A stretch of 64,000 nt of DNA from CALRQJ02 sp943370285 (GCA_943370285.1 CALRQJ020000003.1:62001-126000), one strand, 5' to 3'. Shown: positions 1 through 9,571, counted from the stretch's first letter. Program-made: numbers and translations. Notes: generated by a model not told the origin, from the letters alone.

Positions 1-3000
1 CCGGTTACTGCATAACCAATCATTACACCAATAACAGAGAAGAAAATTTCTGTCAATACAATGAATGGCTTACTCATGCCGTTAAATTGTAATACTAATA
101 TTAAGAAGATTAACAATAGTGCTGTTATCAATGCTGTACCTAAGAAACTGATGGTTTCTGCTTGTTGTTCACTTTCGCCACCTTGTTTAATATTTACATC
201 AGCAGGTATTTTTGATTTGCGTTTAAAATCATCAATCTTCTTGGTTAACTCCGCATTTACAACTGGTGTTAGTGAAGGGTCTAATACATTCGATTGAATC
301 TGTATCGTACGCTTAACATTCTTACGTTTGATAGCACCTGATGTAGTGGTATAGTCAACCGATGCCACTGCATTTAATGGTACTTGTTTAATAGCCATGG
401 TATTAAAATCACGGAAGGTGATACGCATATTCATTAAATCGGCAATATTGTTACGACTTAAGTCACTGTATCGCAATTGAATCTTATAATCGTCTTCACC
501 ATCTTTCAATTTGCTTACTTCTCTACCAAAAACTGCAGTACGAACTTCCATACCAATTTGTCCAGTAGATAAACCTTCCATCAGTGCTTTTTCACGGTCA
601 ATATTGATGGTGATTTCAGGATTGACTAAGTCCACATCTAACTGTAATTTTTCAATACCATAGATACGATTAGTATCCATATAATTCATCAAGTTAGAAG
701 CCACTTTGGCAATTTCATCAAAGTTGTCGCCTGAGATTTCAATGTTTACCGGAGGATCTGTGGGTGGGCCACCATCTTCTTGCCCAACTTCAATACTTGC
801 GCCTGGAATACCTACCATTTGTTTGCGAATATCTTCCATCAGAGGTTTGGTACGTTTGCCGTCTCTTTTTTCATATTCTAAAAATGACACCTGTATACGA
901 CCCAAGTTAGGTTGCGTACTTCTGTTATTATCTCTCGGATTATTTGCACTTACTGCAACGTTGGTAATCACACTTTCTACAATGCCACCGGGTTTCCAAG
1001 GCATTTCATTCTCCAATACTTTGTATACTCTTTTTTCTAATACTCGTACAACAGAATCGGTATGTGCAGCCTTAGTACCTGCCGGCATTTTTAAATACAC
1101 ATATACAAAATTGGGATCACCACTTGGAAAGAATTGCGATGGATTTCCTCTTGCTATTAACAATACCAATGATATCGGGAACAAGATGAATAAACCAATC
1201 AACATCACAACTGGTCTGCGACCTTGTAATACCCAACGCAATAGTTTCTCATATCTGTTCATTAATCCCGGTAATAATTTCTCTTGGAAATAATGAATGA
1301 TATCACGAAGTACATAACGATTAATAATCATTAAAATGGCTAGAAATAACAACAAGTTACCAAAGCCATTCCAGCCGAATAAATGGAATACTAAGCCAAA
1401 GCCAATAGTTACCCAAAACAATGGTTTTTTGAAAATGGCTTTTTTCTCATCTTCAAACTCTCTGCCCTCAGGTTTCATAAAACTTACGGCAAATACAGGG
1501 TTGATGATGAACGCAACAATCAACGATGCAGCCAATGTTAAGATGAGCATGGTGGGCAGGTAAATCATAAACTTACCAATCAATCCCTTCCATAAAAGCA
1601 ATGGAAAAAATGGAGCCAATGTTGTAGCGGTACCGGCTAATACCGGAATAAACACTTCGCCGGCAGCTTCTTTAGCAGCCTTTACAATAGGCACTTTTCC
1701 GTTGTTATAAATGCGGTGTGTATTTTCAATTACCACAATCGCATCATCTACTATAATTCCTAATCCAAAGAGTAGGGCAAAGAGTACAATAAAGTTTAGG
1801 GTAACATCTGTACCTACAATAAAATCGGCAACAGGTAAAAACAAGAAAGAAACAAACACACTCAAAGGCACACTCAACGCCACAAAGAAGGCATTGGTTA
1901 CACCCATAAAAAACATCAGTACCAACAACACTAATATAAAACCAATGATAATCGTATTCACCAACTCATTGAATGAGGTGGCTGTTTGTTTACTTTGATC
2001 TCCGGTAATTACAACGGCTAAGCCGGGTGGAATATCACCAGATTCTTTTAAGTGCTCAACGGTTTCTTTAATTTTCTTTGCCGTTTCAATTAAGTTTTCG
2101 CCACTACGTTTTACAATATTGAGTGTAACTACATTCTTGCCATCTAAACGAGCAAAACTTTCTTGTTCTTTAACAGTGTCTCTTATTTGTGCAATATCTT
2201 TTAAATAAATGGCGGCACCTTCCAAATTTTTCACCACAATATTTTGCATATCTAAGGCAGATACAAACTGACCCTTTACTTTTATGGTTCGTTTCATATC
2301 AGCTACTTCTAGCAAGCCGCCGCTTATATCTCTGTTTTCGTAGCTTACTGCATTACTAATATCATTAAAAGTAATTTTTGCAGCATTCATTTTGTAGGGA
2401 TCAACATTGATTTGAATTTCCCTTTCTGGAGCACCAACAATTTCTGCACGGTTTACTTCGCTTAAATTTTCGAAGTGGTCCTGCATAATATCAGCATACT
2501 TTTTTAACTGCATACCATCATAGTCGCCACTAATGTTTACAAACATGATGGGCATTTCGCTAAATGCAAATTCTTGCACATTTGGAAATTGCGTTAAATC
2601 TGTAGGCAAATCGGTTTGTGCTTTGTCAACCGCATCTTTAACTTTTTGCTTGGCAATTTCAGTTTTGATATCGGTATCAAACTCAACAATAATCAGCGAG
2701 TAATCTTGTTGAGAAGTTGATTGAATCTTATTCACTTTAGCACCGCTGATACCTTTTAATTGTTTTTCAATTGGCCTGGTAACAAGGTTTTCAATATCTT
2801 TTGGTGAATTGCCTACATACACTGTGGTAATAGAAATTGTAGGCACCACAATGTCTGGAAATTGTTCTTTAGGCAGTGTATTAAACTTGGTAAGTCCATA
2901 GAGCGATATTAGAATGGTGATGATATAAATCGCCGTTCTGTTATCAACCGACCAACTGGTTGGTTTAAACTCTTTTATCTTACTCACTGCATTCTTCAAT

Positions 3001-3017
3001 GATTGTAGTGGTTGCAT
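1..3017 (-). CDS. RND efflux pump, inner-membrane permease (partial)
   Basis: Proton-driven inner-membrane permease of a tripartite RND drug or metabolite exporter, working with the adaptor and outer-membrane channel genes just upstream. The reading frame is open from the ATG at 3017 to the window edge, about 1005 codons, so only the C-terminal end is missing. The N-terminus has one membrane helix (residues ~25-42), then periplasmic porter sequence starting LPKEQFPDI. The transmembrane core carries the typical LFGLGIIVDDAIVVIENTHR segment of RND motif D. A second porter half and another helix bundle follow. It is the last visible gene of the tetR-tolC-adaptor-pump operon. Substrate cannot be told from sequence. 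Confidence 0.93.
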   Translation of the reverse strand, partial: MQPLQSLKNAVSKIKEFKPTSWSVDNRTAIYIITILISLYGLTKFNTLPKEQFPDIVVPTISITTVYVGNSPKDIENLVTRPIEKQLKGISGAKVNKIQSTSQQDYSLIIVEFDTDIKTEIAKQKVKDAVDKAQTDLPTDLTQFPNVQEFAFSEMPIMFVNISGDYDGMQLKKYADIMQDHFENLSEVNRAEIVGAPEREIQINVDPYKMNAAKITFNDISNAVSYENRDISGGLLEVADMKRTIKVKGQFVSALDMQNIVVKNLEGAAIYLKDIAQIRDTVKEQESFARLDGKNVVTLNIVKRSGENLIETAKKIKETVEHLKESGDIPPGLAVVITGDQSKQTATSFNELVNTIIIGFILVLLVLMFFMGVTNAFFVALSVPLSVFVSFLFLPVADFIVGTDVTLNFIVLFALLFGLGIIVDDAIVVIENTHRIYNNGKVPIVKAAKEAAGEVFIPVLAGTATTLAPFFPLLLWKGLIGKFMIYLPTMLILTLAASLIVAFIINPVFAVSFMKPEGREFEDEKKAIFKKPLFWVTIGFGLVFHLFGWNGFGNLLLFLAILMIINRYVLRDIIHYFQEKLLPGLMNRYEKLLRWVLQGRRPVVMLIGLFILFPISLVLLIARGNPSQFFPSGDPNFVYVYLKMPAGTKAAHTDSVVRVLEKRVYKVLENEMPWKPGGIVESVITNVAVSANNPRDNNRSTQPNLGRIQVSFLEYEKRDGKRTKPLMEDIRKQMVGIPGASIEVGQEDGGPPTDPPVNIEISGDNFDEIAKVASNLMNYMDTNRIYGIEKLQLDVDLVNPEITINIDREKALMEGLSTGQIGMEVRTAVFGREVSKLKDGEDDYKIQLRYSDLSRNNIADLMNMRITFRDFNTMAIKQVPLNAVASVDYTTTSGAIKRKNVKRTIQIQSNVLDPSLTPVVNAELTKKIDDFKRKSKIPADVNIKQGGESEQQAETISFLGTALITALLLIFLILVLQFNGMSKPFIVLTEIFFSVIGVMIGYAVT

Positions 3018-3077
3018 AATTGCTAGTTATTTTGATGCTGAAGTTGATTCAGCAACTGGTTTGTTGAATTCGTTTTA

Positions 3078-4289
3078 TTAATTAAGTGTATTCAGCAGCT
3101 GACCTTCATATAAGTTTTGGAAAGCTTCGGTAATTAATACATCACCTGCTGCTAATCCGCTTTTTACTTCGATGAGTTGTTGGTACAATTCCCCCACCAC
3201 AATAATTTTCTTTTTAGCTATTAAGCGATTACCTTCTTTAACGGCAACATATACATATTTTCCTTTTTCATCGGTTTGTACCGTGTTTACCGGAATGGCA
3301 ATCGCATTAGCCGCTGCATAATCTTGAATTTTAACTTGTGCTATTTGGTTAGGACGAATCAAGCCATCGTACGGAATTCTGATTTCAACATCGAAAGAAC
3401 GATTATTGGGATCGATGGTTTTACCGGCTAATGTGATATTAAGATTAGTTAATGTTTTATTGATATCAGGTAACACAACATTTGCTTTGCTGCCTACTCT
3501 AACTTTGCCGGCATAATTTTCAGGAACTCGGGTTACCACTTTTAGCGAACTGGTGTTAACAATTTTGATTTGTGGTTGAGTGCCTGCAAAACCGGTGAAA
3601 GTTTCTCCCACTCTAATGTTAACGATATCGGCAATGCCAGTAACATCGCTGTACACATTAGTTGCTTTCAATTGTTCTTCTGCTGTTTTTACATTTTCTT
3701 CACCGGCATCCAATTGTTTTTCTAAAGATTCTACATTATTTTTTGCAGATAATAACTGAATCTCTGTACCAATACCTTGATCCCATAAATTCTTTTGTCT
3801 ACGGTATAAATCTTTAGCAAAAGACAACTGTGTTTTTAATGTTTCTAAACTTTTCTTTGCTGCAAATACAGATTGCTTTACCACTGCATCATCAAGCTTC
3901 AGTAATAGTTGTCCTTTTTTCACCAATTCACCTTCTTTTACAAAAACACCTTTTACTTGACCAGGTCCGAGTCTAGGAGATATGTAAGAAATATTATCTG
4001 CATCTACTGCACCCTGTAAGTCTATAAAATGAACAAAGTTTTGTGTAGCTAAAGTAGTTGTCGTTACTAACTTGGCTGTACTCTCTTTTGTAGAGGAGGT
4101 ATCTAAAGTGGCAATCTCTTTTTCTAATGTTGCTATTTTATCATTAATGGTATTTTGTTCCGTCTTTAGTTTTTCTAAAGCGGCTTTCTTTTCTTTTAAT
4201 GCTGCACTTTCATTTTTATTGCCGCCACCACAAGCTGTTACAAATAGTACAACTGTTAAGATGGAAGCGTATTTTAATGTTTGTATCAT
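3078..4289 (-). CDS. RND efflux periplasmic adaptor (membrane fusion lipoprotein)
   Basis: Periplasmic adaptor that bridges the RND pump and the TolC-like channel. The N-terminus is a lipoprotein signal with lipobox VTAC (Cys ~20) followed by GGGN, so it is probably lipid-anchored. A coiled-coil hairpin rich in Lys and Glu follows (residues ~28-65 and ~150-210). Lipoyl/barrel-sandwich sequence such as VFVKEGELVKKGQLLLKLDD and a C-terminal membrane-proximal domain ending in AFQNLYEGQ are also present. It lies 60 bp upstream of the pump and 35 bp downstream of the channel gene. The 403-residue length is normal for the HlyD/AcrA family. Confidence 0.93.
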   Translation of the reverse strand: MIQTLKYASILTVVLFVTACGGGNKNESAALKEKKAALEKLKTEQNTINDKIATLEKEIATLDTSSTKESTAKLVTTTTLATQNFVHFIDLQGAVDADNISYISPRLGPGQVKGVFVKEGELVKKGQLLLKLDDAVVKQSVFAAKKSLETLKTQLSFAKDLYRRQKNLWDQGIGTEIQLLSAKNNVESLEKQLDAGEENVKTAEEQLKATNVYSDVTGIADIVNIRVGETFTGFAGTQPQIKIVNTSSLKVVTRVPENYAGKVRVGSKANVVLPDINKTLTNLNITLAGKTIDPNNRSFDVEIRIPYDGLIRPNQIAQVKIQDYAAANAIAIPVNTVQTDEKGKYVYVAVKEGNRLIAKKKIIVVGELYQQLIEVKSGLAAGDVLITEAFQNLYEGQLLNTLN

Positions 4290-4324
4290 AAACCTGTATT
4301 TTTTAGTTGGATGATGAATGGTTA

Positions 4325-5680
4325 TTATAATTTTCCGGTTGCTTTTAAATAATCTACTTTGGCAATTACTGCATCATATAATGCACTGATGTAATTGGTT
4401 TGTGCTGCTTTTAAATCTGTTTGAGCAGTGTTGATTTCAGTATTAGAACCTGTACCGGCCTCAAATTTTTTCTTGGTTTGATTGTACACTTGTTCTGCTA
4501 GTTGCATATTCTTTTTCTGGGCATCCATGGTAAGAATAGCCGAACGAAATTTGATGATGGATTGCTGTACTTCAGCATCGGCATTAATCTTCAAGCTTTC
4601 AATGGTATTCTCTACTTGACGCAATTCAATCTTAGATTGTTTGATTTTTGCATCTTTATAAAAGCCATCGAAAATGGGAATATTAATATTCAAACCAATA
4701 AACGAAGTAGTAAACCAATCTCCTTTTTCAAAAAAGGTAAACTTAGTTCGTTGTGCTTGTTTGGTAAATGCACCGCTCAACGAAACAGTGGGTATGTAAC
4801 TCAGTCTATAACGCTTGATATTGTATTCGTTTAATTTTTTTACCGTTTGCATTAACTGGTAATCTTTTCTATCGACATATTGAAAAGTACCATCGCTCAA
4901 ACTGCCTTCTTTAATATTGTCATCGGTGATGGTATCAGTTAATATCAAACTATCTTTTACCGGCATACCCATCAAGGTTTTAAGACCGAGATAGCCCATT
5001 TCAATGCTATTCAGCACTTTCAACCTTTCTGTTTGCAGGTTAGAATATTGCACATTCAATTTGTCGATATCTAACTTTTCTACAAATCCGTTTTTATACA
5101 TTTCACCTACATCATGCTTTAGTTTTTCTAATAAAGCAATGTTGGCATCTAGTAAACCAACTTGCGATTTAGCTACTACTAGTTGATAGTAAATTTTATA
5201 GATGTTTGCCTTAATGGCTTCCTCAGTTATCTGTGCATTTTTTGTTTGATAATCGATAGATGCTGCTCTTGCTTGTAAACCAACAAATACCTGACCATCA
5301 AATAATAATTGCTGTAACTGAATACCTGCATTGGCATTGTATTTAGTACCAAAACGTACGGGTATAAAACTACCGGCTGGCTGCCCAAAAAACTCTCCCG
5401 GAACCAAGGATACAGGAATGTTAATGTAATCTGTAACACCAGTACTACCGGTTATGCTCGGTAGTGCAGCCGCTGTTATGCCACGATTGGTTTCTTTTTG
5501 TACCTGAATGGCCAACAAGGCATTTTTCACCTGCACATTATTTTTCGCAGCATAAGCTGCGCACTGTTCAACAGAAAATGTGTTAACAGTGGAAGGAGTT
5601 TGTGCAGTTAACTGTTGGTAAAACAGTAGGCTGACACACCATAATGCTAAGGTCATTAATTGGGGTTGTCTCTTATTCAT
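4325..5680 (-). CDS. TolC-family outer-membrane efflux protein
   Basis: Outer-membrane channel of the tripartite exporter. The protein has 451 residues, with a signal peptide ending near LTAQ and two repeated TolC/OEP halves of long amphipathic helices. The second half ends with the usual QTKKKFEAGTGSNTEINTAQ and YLKATGKL segments near the C-terminus. The stop of tetR and the start of this gene are one base apart (5682/5680), so the two are translationally linked. Neighbouring adaptor and pump genes fix its role. Substrate is unknown. Confidence 0.92.
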   Translation of the reverse strand: MNKRQPQLMTLALWCVSLLFYQQLTAQTPSTVNTFSVEQCAAYAAKNNVQVKNALLAIQVQKETNRGITAAALPSITGSTGVTDYINIPVSLVPGEFFGQPAGSFIPVRFGTKYNANAGIQLQQLLFDGQVFVGLQARAASIDYQTKNAQITEEAIKANIYKIYYQLVVAKSQVGLLDANIALLEKLKHDVGEMYKNGFVEKLDIDKLNVQYSNLQTERLKVLNSIEMGYLGLKTLMGMPVKDSLILTDTITDDNIKEGSLSDGTFQYVDRKDYQLMQTVKKLNEYNIKRYRLSYIPTVSLSGAFTKQAQRTKFTFFEKGDWFTTSFIGLNINIPIFDGFYKDAKIKQSKIELRQVENTIESLKINADAEVQQSIIKFRSAILTMDAQKKNMQLAEQVYNQTKKKFEAGTGSNTEINTAQTDLKAAQTNYISALYDAVIAKVDYLKATGKL

Positions 5681-5681
5681 G

Positions 5682-6299
5682 CTATTGCTTTTTTTGTCGT
5701 TGTTGCTTATATTTTTGAATGAGTTTTATACCTTTTGATGTACAGGTACCGTACAAATAAATTTCTGTGATAGCTACTACCAGCGTTACCAAATTGAATT
5801 TTCCCGGAGGAAAAACCTCGGTATTGAATGTGCTAAAAATGGACTCTATTTTTAGTTTGGCAATAATTTCAGGATTAATATCTGGTCGATAGAGTTCTTC
5901 TTTTATACCTCTTTCTAAATTGGTTTTTAATGTGTTGTATAGAAAAGTGTTTTTATGTTGAGAAAAAGTTTGGTAAGATTTGTGGTGATATTTTTGTAGA
6001 TCGTAGATGATGGCAGGATTTAGCGTGGACATCATTTCCATAATCATATCTGTAGCTAAAAACACTTCATGTACTGCATTTTCACTTTGGGTACGATGTG
6101 CTGCACATTCAATACAGTCGTGTTCTATTTCTAACTGCATCACTGCTTCTACTACCGCATCTTTATCAGCATAATACTGGTAAATAGTTTTTTTGCTTAT
6201 GCCTAGCTGACTGGCAATTTCATCCATACTTATACTTCTTATGCCGTAACGCATAAATAAGTCGTGGGCTTTGTGTACAATTCTTTCCTCAGTTTCCAT
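5682..6299 (-). CDS. TetR/AcrR-family transcriptional regulator of the efflux operon
   Basis: Probable local repressor of the efflux operon, of which it is the first gene. The N-terminal helix-turn-helix is clear: RYGIRSISMDEIASQLGISK followed by KTIYQYYADKDAVVEAVM (residues ~18-55). The remaining ~150 residues form an all-helical ligand domain without recognisable specificity. Length 205 aa is normal. An 11-bp inverted repeat lies 26-57 bp upstream of the start and is the obvious operator candidate, implying autoregulation. The inducer is unknown. Confidence 0.9.
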   Translation of the reverse strand: METEERIVHKAHDLFMRYGIRSISMDEIASQLGISKKTIYQYYADKDAVVEAVMQLEIEHDCIECAAHRTQSENAVHEVFLATDMIMEMMSTLNPAIIYDLQKYHHKSYQTFSQHKNTFLYNTLKTNLERGIKEELYRPDINPEIIAKLKIESIFSTFNTEVFPPGKFNLVTLVVAITEIYLYGTCTSKGIKLIQKYKQQRQKKQ

Positions 6300-6324
6300 A
6301 CTTTTCTAAAATGGCTGCGAAACT

Positions 6325-6356
6325 ATGGAAACTTTATATACACTCAAAGTTTCCAT
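6325..6356. promoter_or_regulatory. Inverted-repeat operator candidate for the TetR regulator
   Basis: ATGGAAACTTT at 6325-6335 and its exact reverse complement AAAGTTTCCAT at 6346-6356 are separated by the 10-bp spacer ATATACACTC. The arms are about two helical turns apart centre to centre, which suits a TetR dimer or dimer pair. It sits 26 bp upstream of the tetR start. That it binds this regulator is inferred from position. Confidence 0.65.
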
Positions 6357-6532
6357 GTTAAAAAAACATCAACTTTTTTGATTAATGGTTAAATAGGTGG
6401 ATGAATTGCAGCGGCAAAAAGTGTCTATAATTAGGCTATTTCATTTTTTGATGGTATAACTCTTTGATTGTGAACAAACTTTCTCTGTAACAGCATATAA
6501 CTGGCACTTTCATCAAAAAATGTTGGTATCCT

Positions 6533-6540
6533 TATATTTG
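6533..6540 (+). promoter_or_regulatory. Promoter -7 box upstream of trmB
   Basis: TATATTTG matches the Bacteroidota -7 consensus TAnnTTTG exactly. A weak -33 candidate (TTTC at 6508-6511) is 21 bp upstream. The trmB ATG follows 7 bp after the box, so the transcript would be leaderless or nearly so. Confidence 0.5.
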
Positions 6541-6547
6541 CCGGCCC

Positions 6548-7261
6548 ATGGGACAAAAAAAATTACAACGCTTTGCTGCAATCAAAGCTTTCGAGAACGT
6601 ACTAGAATATCCGCAGGATATGAAAGGACGATGGAACAGTCATTTCAACAATAACAATCCTATCGTTGTAGAATTGGCTTGTGGTAAAGGTGAATATAGT
6701 ATAGGCTTGGCTTCTATGTATCCAAACATTAATTGTATTGGGGTGGATATTAAGGGAAACAGATTATGGGCAGGTGCTTCAAAAGCCAAACAAGCCAATT
6801 TGCAAAATGTAGCTTTCTTAAGAACTGATATAGAAAAAATAACGGATTATTTCGAGCAAGGCGAAATTGATGCCATCTGGATTACCTTCCCCGATCCACA
6901 ATTACGATTTTCTAAGGCCAAAAAGCGACTTACACATCCACGATTTTTAAGGCTTTACCAGCAAATTCTAAAAACCGGTGGTGTTGTGCATCTCAAAACA
7001 GATAGTCCGCATTTGTACCGTTTTACTAAAACGGTCATCAACCTTTACGAACTTTTGTTGTTAGAAGACACCGATAATCTTTATGCTGAGCCACTAAGTG
7101 CAGCAGAATTGGGTATAAAAACTCATTATGAGCGCTTAGATATTGCTCAAAGCAATAGAATACATTATTTACAATTTAAGATTGATACGCATTTGTCTAT
7201 CGAAAAAGATCAAACCTTAAAACAAATAACAAGTGAGCAAGAAATTGACGGAAGGGATTGA
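6548..7261 (+). CDS. trmB: tRNA (guanine-N7-)-methyltransferase
   Basis: Methylates N7 of G46 in the tRNA variable loop using S-adenosylmethionine. The SAM-binding motif is VVELACGKGEYSIGLA (residues ~42-57), followed by GVDIKGNRLW. The family signature IWITFPDPQLRFSKAKKRLT (~117-136) is intact. Length 237 aa is normal. The ATG at 6548 directly follows a TATATTTG box. The 3' end overlaps the downstream DUF5522 gene by 29 bp. Confidence 0.95.
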   Translation: MGQKKLQRFAAIKAFENVLEYPQDMKGRWNSHFNNNNPIVVELACGKGEYSIGLASMYPNINCIGVDIKGNRLWAGASKAKQANLQNVAFLRTDIEKITDYFEQGEIDAIWITFPDPQLRFSKAKKRLTHPRFLRLYQQILKTGGVVHLKTDSPHLYRFTKTVINLYELLLLEDTDNLYAEPLSAAELGIKTHYERLDIAQSNRIHYLQFKIDTHLSIEKDQTLKQITSEQEIDGRD

Positions 7262-7436
7262 TTTTTATTACAGTGAACACGGTTATATGGTATTTACTGA
7301 AAAATACCACCTAGACAAAGGCTATTGCTGCGGCAATGGTTGCCGGCATTGCCCCTTTGAGTTTGAAAACGTACCCGAACCTAGAAAAAGTCAATTGTTT
7401 CAAGTACAATCAAGTCTTCCAGATAAAAAAATATAA
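7233..7436 (+). CDS. DUF5522 small Cys-rich protein
   Basis: A 67-residue protein of a family common in Bacteroidota and of unknown function. The centre holds a tight cysteine cluster, GYCCGNGCRHCPFEFENV (four Cys within about ten residues), which suggests metal binding. The GTG at 7233 gives a 29-bp overlap with trmB; a TTG at 7245 is an alternative start. The overlap implies co-transcription with trmB. Confidence 0.75.
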   Translation: MSKKLTEGIDFYYSEHGYMVFTEKYHLDKGYCCGNGCRHCPFEFENVPEPRKSQLFQVQSSLPDKKI

Positions 7437-7463
7437 TAGGTTCGTTAAGGCAGCTTAAAAACA

Positions 7464-7519
7464 GGCATTAATGCCATCTGCATTTAGATTAATATTGCAA
7501 CTTCAATTGTAAAGTTGCA
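7464..7519 (+). promoter_or_regulatory. Palindromes in the leader of the cystathionine synthase/lyase gene
   Basis: Two symmetric motifs occupy the short intergenic stretch. GGCATTAATGCC at 7464-7475 is a perfect 12-bp palindrome. TGCAACTT (7496-7503) and AAGTTGCA (7512-7519) form an 8-bp stem with loop CAATTGTA that ends 3 bp before the ATG. A TAATATTG -7-like box (one mismatch) lies at about 7490-7497. These could be an operator or a start-site hairpin. No function is shown. Confidence 0.35.
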
Positions 7520-7522
7520 CAT

Positions 7523-8662
7523 ATGAAATTAGCTACCAAATACATTCATGCCGGCACAGAACCAGACCCAAGCACAGGTGCTATTATGACGCCAATTTAT
7601 CAAACCAGTACTTATGTACAAGCAGCCCCAGGCGACCACAAAGGCTACGAATATGCCCGAAGTCAAAATCCAACCCGATTTGCTTTAGAAAAAGCATTAG
7701 CCGAAATTGAAAACGGTCAGTTTGGTTTAGCCTTCAGCAGTGGTGTTGCAGCAACAGATGCTGTGATTAAATTATTAGCTCCTGGCGACGAAGTAATTGC
7801 TGCTAATGATATGTACGGTGGCACATATCGTTTATTCACCAAAATATTTGAAAAATTCGGTATCAAATTTATTTATGTCGATACGACCGATGCCGCTAAT
7901 GTACAAGCTGCCATAACACCTCAAACAAAACTTATTTGGATTGAAACGCCTACCAATCCTTTAATGAATATTACTGACATCAAAGCAGTTGCAACCATTG
8001 CCAAAGCGGCTAATGCATTGCTTTGTGTAGACAATACTTTTGCTTCTCCATACTTACAAAATCCTTTGGATTTGGGTGCTGATATTGTAATGCACTCTGC
8101 TACCAAATACTTGGGCGGTCATAGCGATGTGATACAAGGTGCATTGGTTATGAATGATACAAGTTTGAGAGATCAGCTTTATTTCATACAAAAATCTTGT
8201 GGTGCAGTTCCCGGTCCGCAAGATTGCTTTTTAGTATTACGTGGCATTAAAACTCTCCATGTTCGTATGCAGCGCCATTGCGAAAACGGTGAAAAAATTG
8301 CTCATTGGTTACGTAGTCACCCAAAAGTAGCCAAAGTGTATTGGCCGGGTTTTGAAGACAGTAAAGGTTATGCAATAGCCAAATCACAAATGAGAGGTTT
8401 TGGTGGTATGATCAGTTTTGAACTCACCAACGACAGTGTAGAAGAGGCTCGTCGGGTACTTTCATCCACTCATGTATTTGCTTTGGCAGAAAGTTTAGGT
8501 GGTGTAGAAAGTTTGATTAATCACCCGGCTAGCATGACGCATGCTTCTATTCCAAGAGAAGAAAGAATCAAAAATGGCTTAAGCGATAGTTTAATCCGAC
8601 TAAGTGTTGGTATTGAAGATGTCGATGATTTAATTGCCGATTTAGCAAAAGCCATCGGATAA
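7523..8662 (+). CDS. Cystathionine gamma-synthase / gamma-lyase (PLP enzyme)
   Basis: PLP-dependent trans-sulfuration enzyme of the Cys/Met metabolism family. It could make cystathionine from an acyl-homoserine and Cys, or cleave it. PLP-contact sequence includes YSR-type YEYARSQNPTR (residues ~43-52) and CVDNTFASPYLQNPLDLGAD. The Schiff-base lysine is K195 in SATKYLGGH. The C-terminal LAESLGGVESLINHPASMTH is typical. Length 379 aa is normal. Sequence alone does not separate synthase (metB) from lyase. Monocistronic by spacing. Confidence 0.92.
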   Translation: MKLATKYIHAGTEPDPSTGAIMTPIYQTSTYVQAAPGDHKGYEYARSQNPTRFALEKALAEIENGQFGLAFSSGVAATDAVIKLLAPGDEVIAANDMYGGTYRLFTKIFEKFGIKFIYVDTTDAANVQAAITPQTKLIWIETPTNPLMNITDIKAVATIAKAANALLCVDNTFASPYLQNPLDLGADIVMHSATKYLGGHSDVIQGALVMNDTSLRDQLYFIQKSCGAVPGPQDCFLVLRGIKTLHVRMQRHCENGEKIAHWLRSHPKVAKVYWPGFEDSKGYAIAKSQMRGFGGMISFELTNDSVEEARRVLSSTHVFALAESLGGVESLINHPASMTHASIPREERIKNGLSDSLIRLSVGIEDVDDLIADLAKAIG

Positions 8663-8778
8663 CAGTTATCAGCTATTATTTGCATGTTTTTCGCCATTCA
8701 TTTTGGCTAAAATGGCATGGGGTATAGCCTTGATGTATAAAATATTGGCTAAAAGCCCTTCAACCCCTGTTAAAATAT

Positions 8779-8786
8779 TACTTTTG
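8779..8786 (+). promoter_or_regulatory. Promoter -7 box upstream of uppS
   Basis: TACTTTTG matches the TAnnTTTG consensus exactly, 23 bp before the uppS ATG. No convincing -33 TTTG was seen. It probably drives the uppS-bamA-ompH cluster. Confidence 0.45.
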
Positions 8787-8809
8787 CGGGCAGAAACGAA
8801 GCGTCAGTT

Positions 8810-9571
8810 ATGCAGGACCTGAAAGAAAAAGTCAACTTAAACAATTTGCCTCGGCATATTGCCATCATAATGGATGGTAATGGTCGTTGGGCCAAAGAAA
8901 AAGGGCAAGACCGTTTATATGGTCATTTTCATGGTGTAGAAAGCGTTCGCAATATTGTAGAAGGCTGCGCAGAATTGGGTATTGGCTATCTAACCTTATA
9001 CGCTTTTAGTACTGAAAATTGGGACCGCCCCAAAAACGAAGTAGATGGATTGATGGAGCTTTTGGTAGACACCATTCGCAAAGAAGTGAGTATGTTGAAT
9101 AAAAACAATATTCGCCTGCATGTGATTGGAGATATAGATATGTTACCCGATTATGCCAAAGCTGAATTGCAAGAAGCATTAGACATGACGGCTGGAAATA
9201 CCGGATTAAACCTCATTATGGCTTTAAGTTACAGCAGCCGCTGGGAGTTAGTTAATGCGGTAAAACATATTGGTTTAGATGTAAAATCGGGTAAAATTGA
9301 CCCCGAAACAATCGATCAGTCTACTTTAGAACAATATTTAACCACTAGTAACTTTCCCGATCCGGAGTTGATGATACGTACAAGCGGCGAATACCGCATC
9401 AGCAATTTTTTGCTGTTCCAATTGGCTTATGCCGAACTCTATTTCACCAACACTCGTTGGCCCGACTTTAGAAAGGAAAATTTGTACGAAGCTATCATCG
9501 ATTTTCAGCATAGAGAACGCAGGTTTGGTAAAACCAGCGAACAGTTAGAAACCGTAGAACCCATTGTTTAA
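8810..9571 (+). CDS. uppS: Isoprenyl transferase (undecaprenyl diphosphate synthase)
   Basis: Condenses isopentenyl diphosphate units onto farnesyl diphosphate to build the C55 lipid carrier for peptidoglycan and surface polysaccharides. The catalytic region HIAIIMDGNGRWAKEKG contains Asp22. AFSTENWDRPKNEVDGLM and the C-terminal LMIRTSGEYRISNFLLFQ with YAELYFT are the conserved prenyl-binding motifs. Length 253 aa is normal. It heads an envelope cluster with bamA and the ompH genes, as is usual in Bacteroidota. Confidence 0.96.
   Translation: MQDLKEKVNLNNLPRHIAIIMDGNGRWAKEKGQDRLYGHFHGVESVRNIVEGCAELGIGYLTLYAFSTENWDRPKNEVDGLMELLVDTIRKEVSMLNKNNIRLHVIGDIDMLPDYAKAELQEALDMTAGNTGLNLIMALSYSSRWELVNAVKHIGLDVKSGKIDPETIDQSTLEQYLTTSNFPDPELMIRTSGEYRISNFLLFQLAYAELYFTNTRWPDFRKENLYEAIIDFQHRERRFGKTSEQLETVEPIV

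Noticed and set aside
706..1998. Several plus-strand frames opposite the RND pump
   Set aside because: The minus strand encodes a continuous, well-conserved RND permease. The plus frames are antisense shadows without family resemblance.
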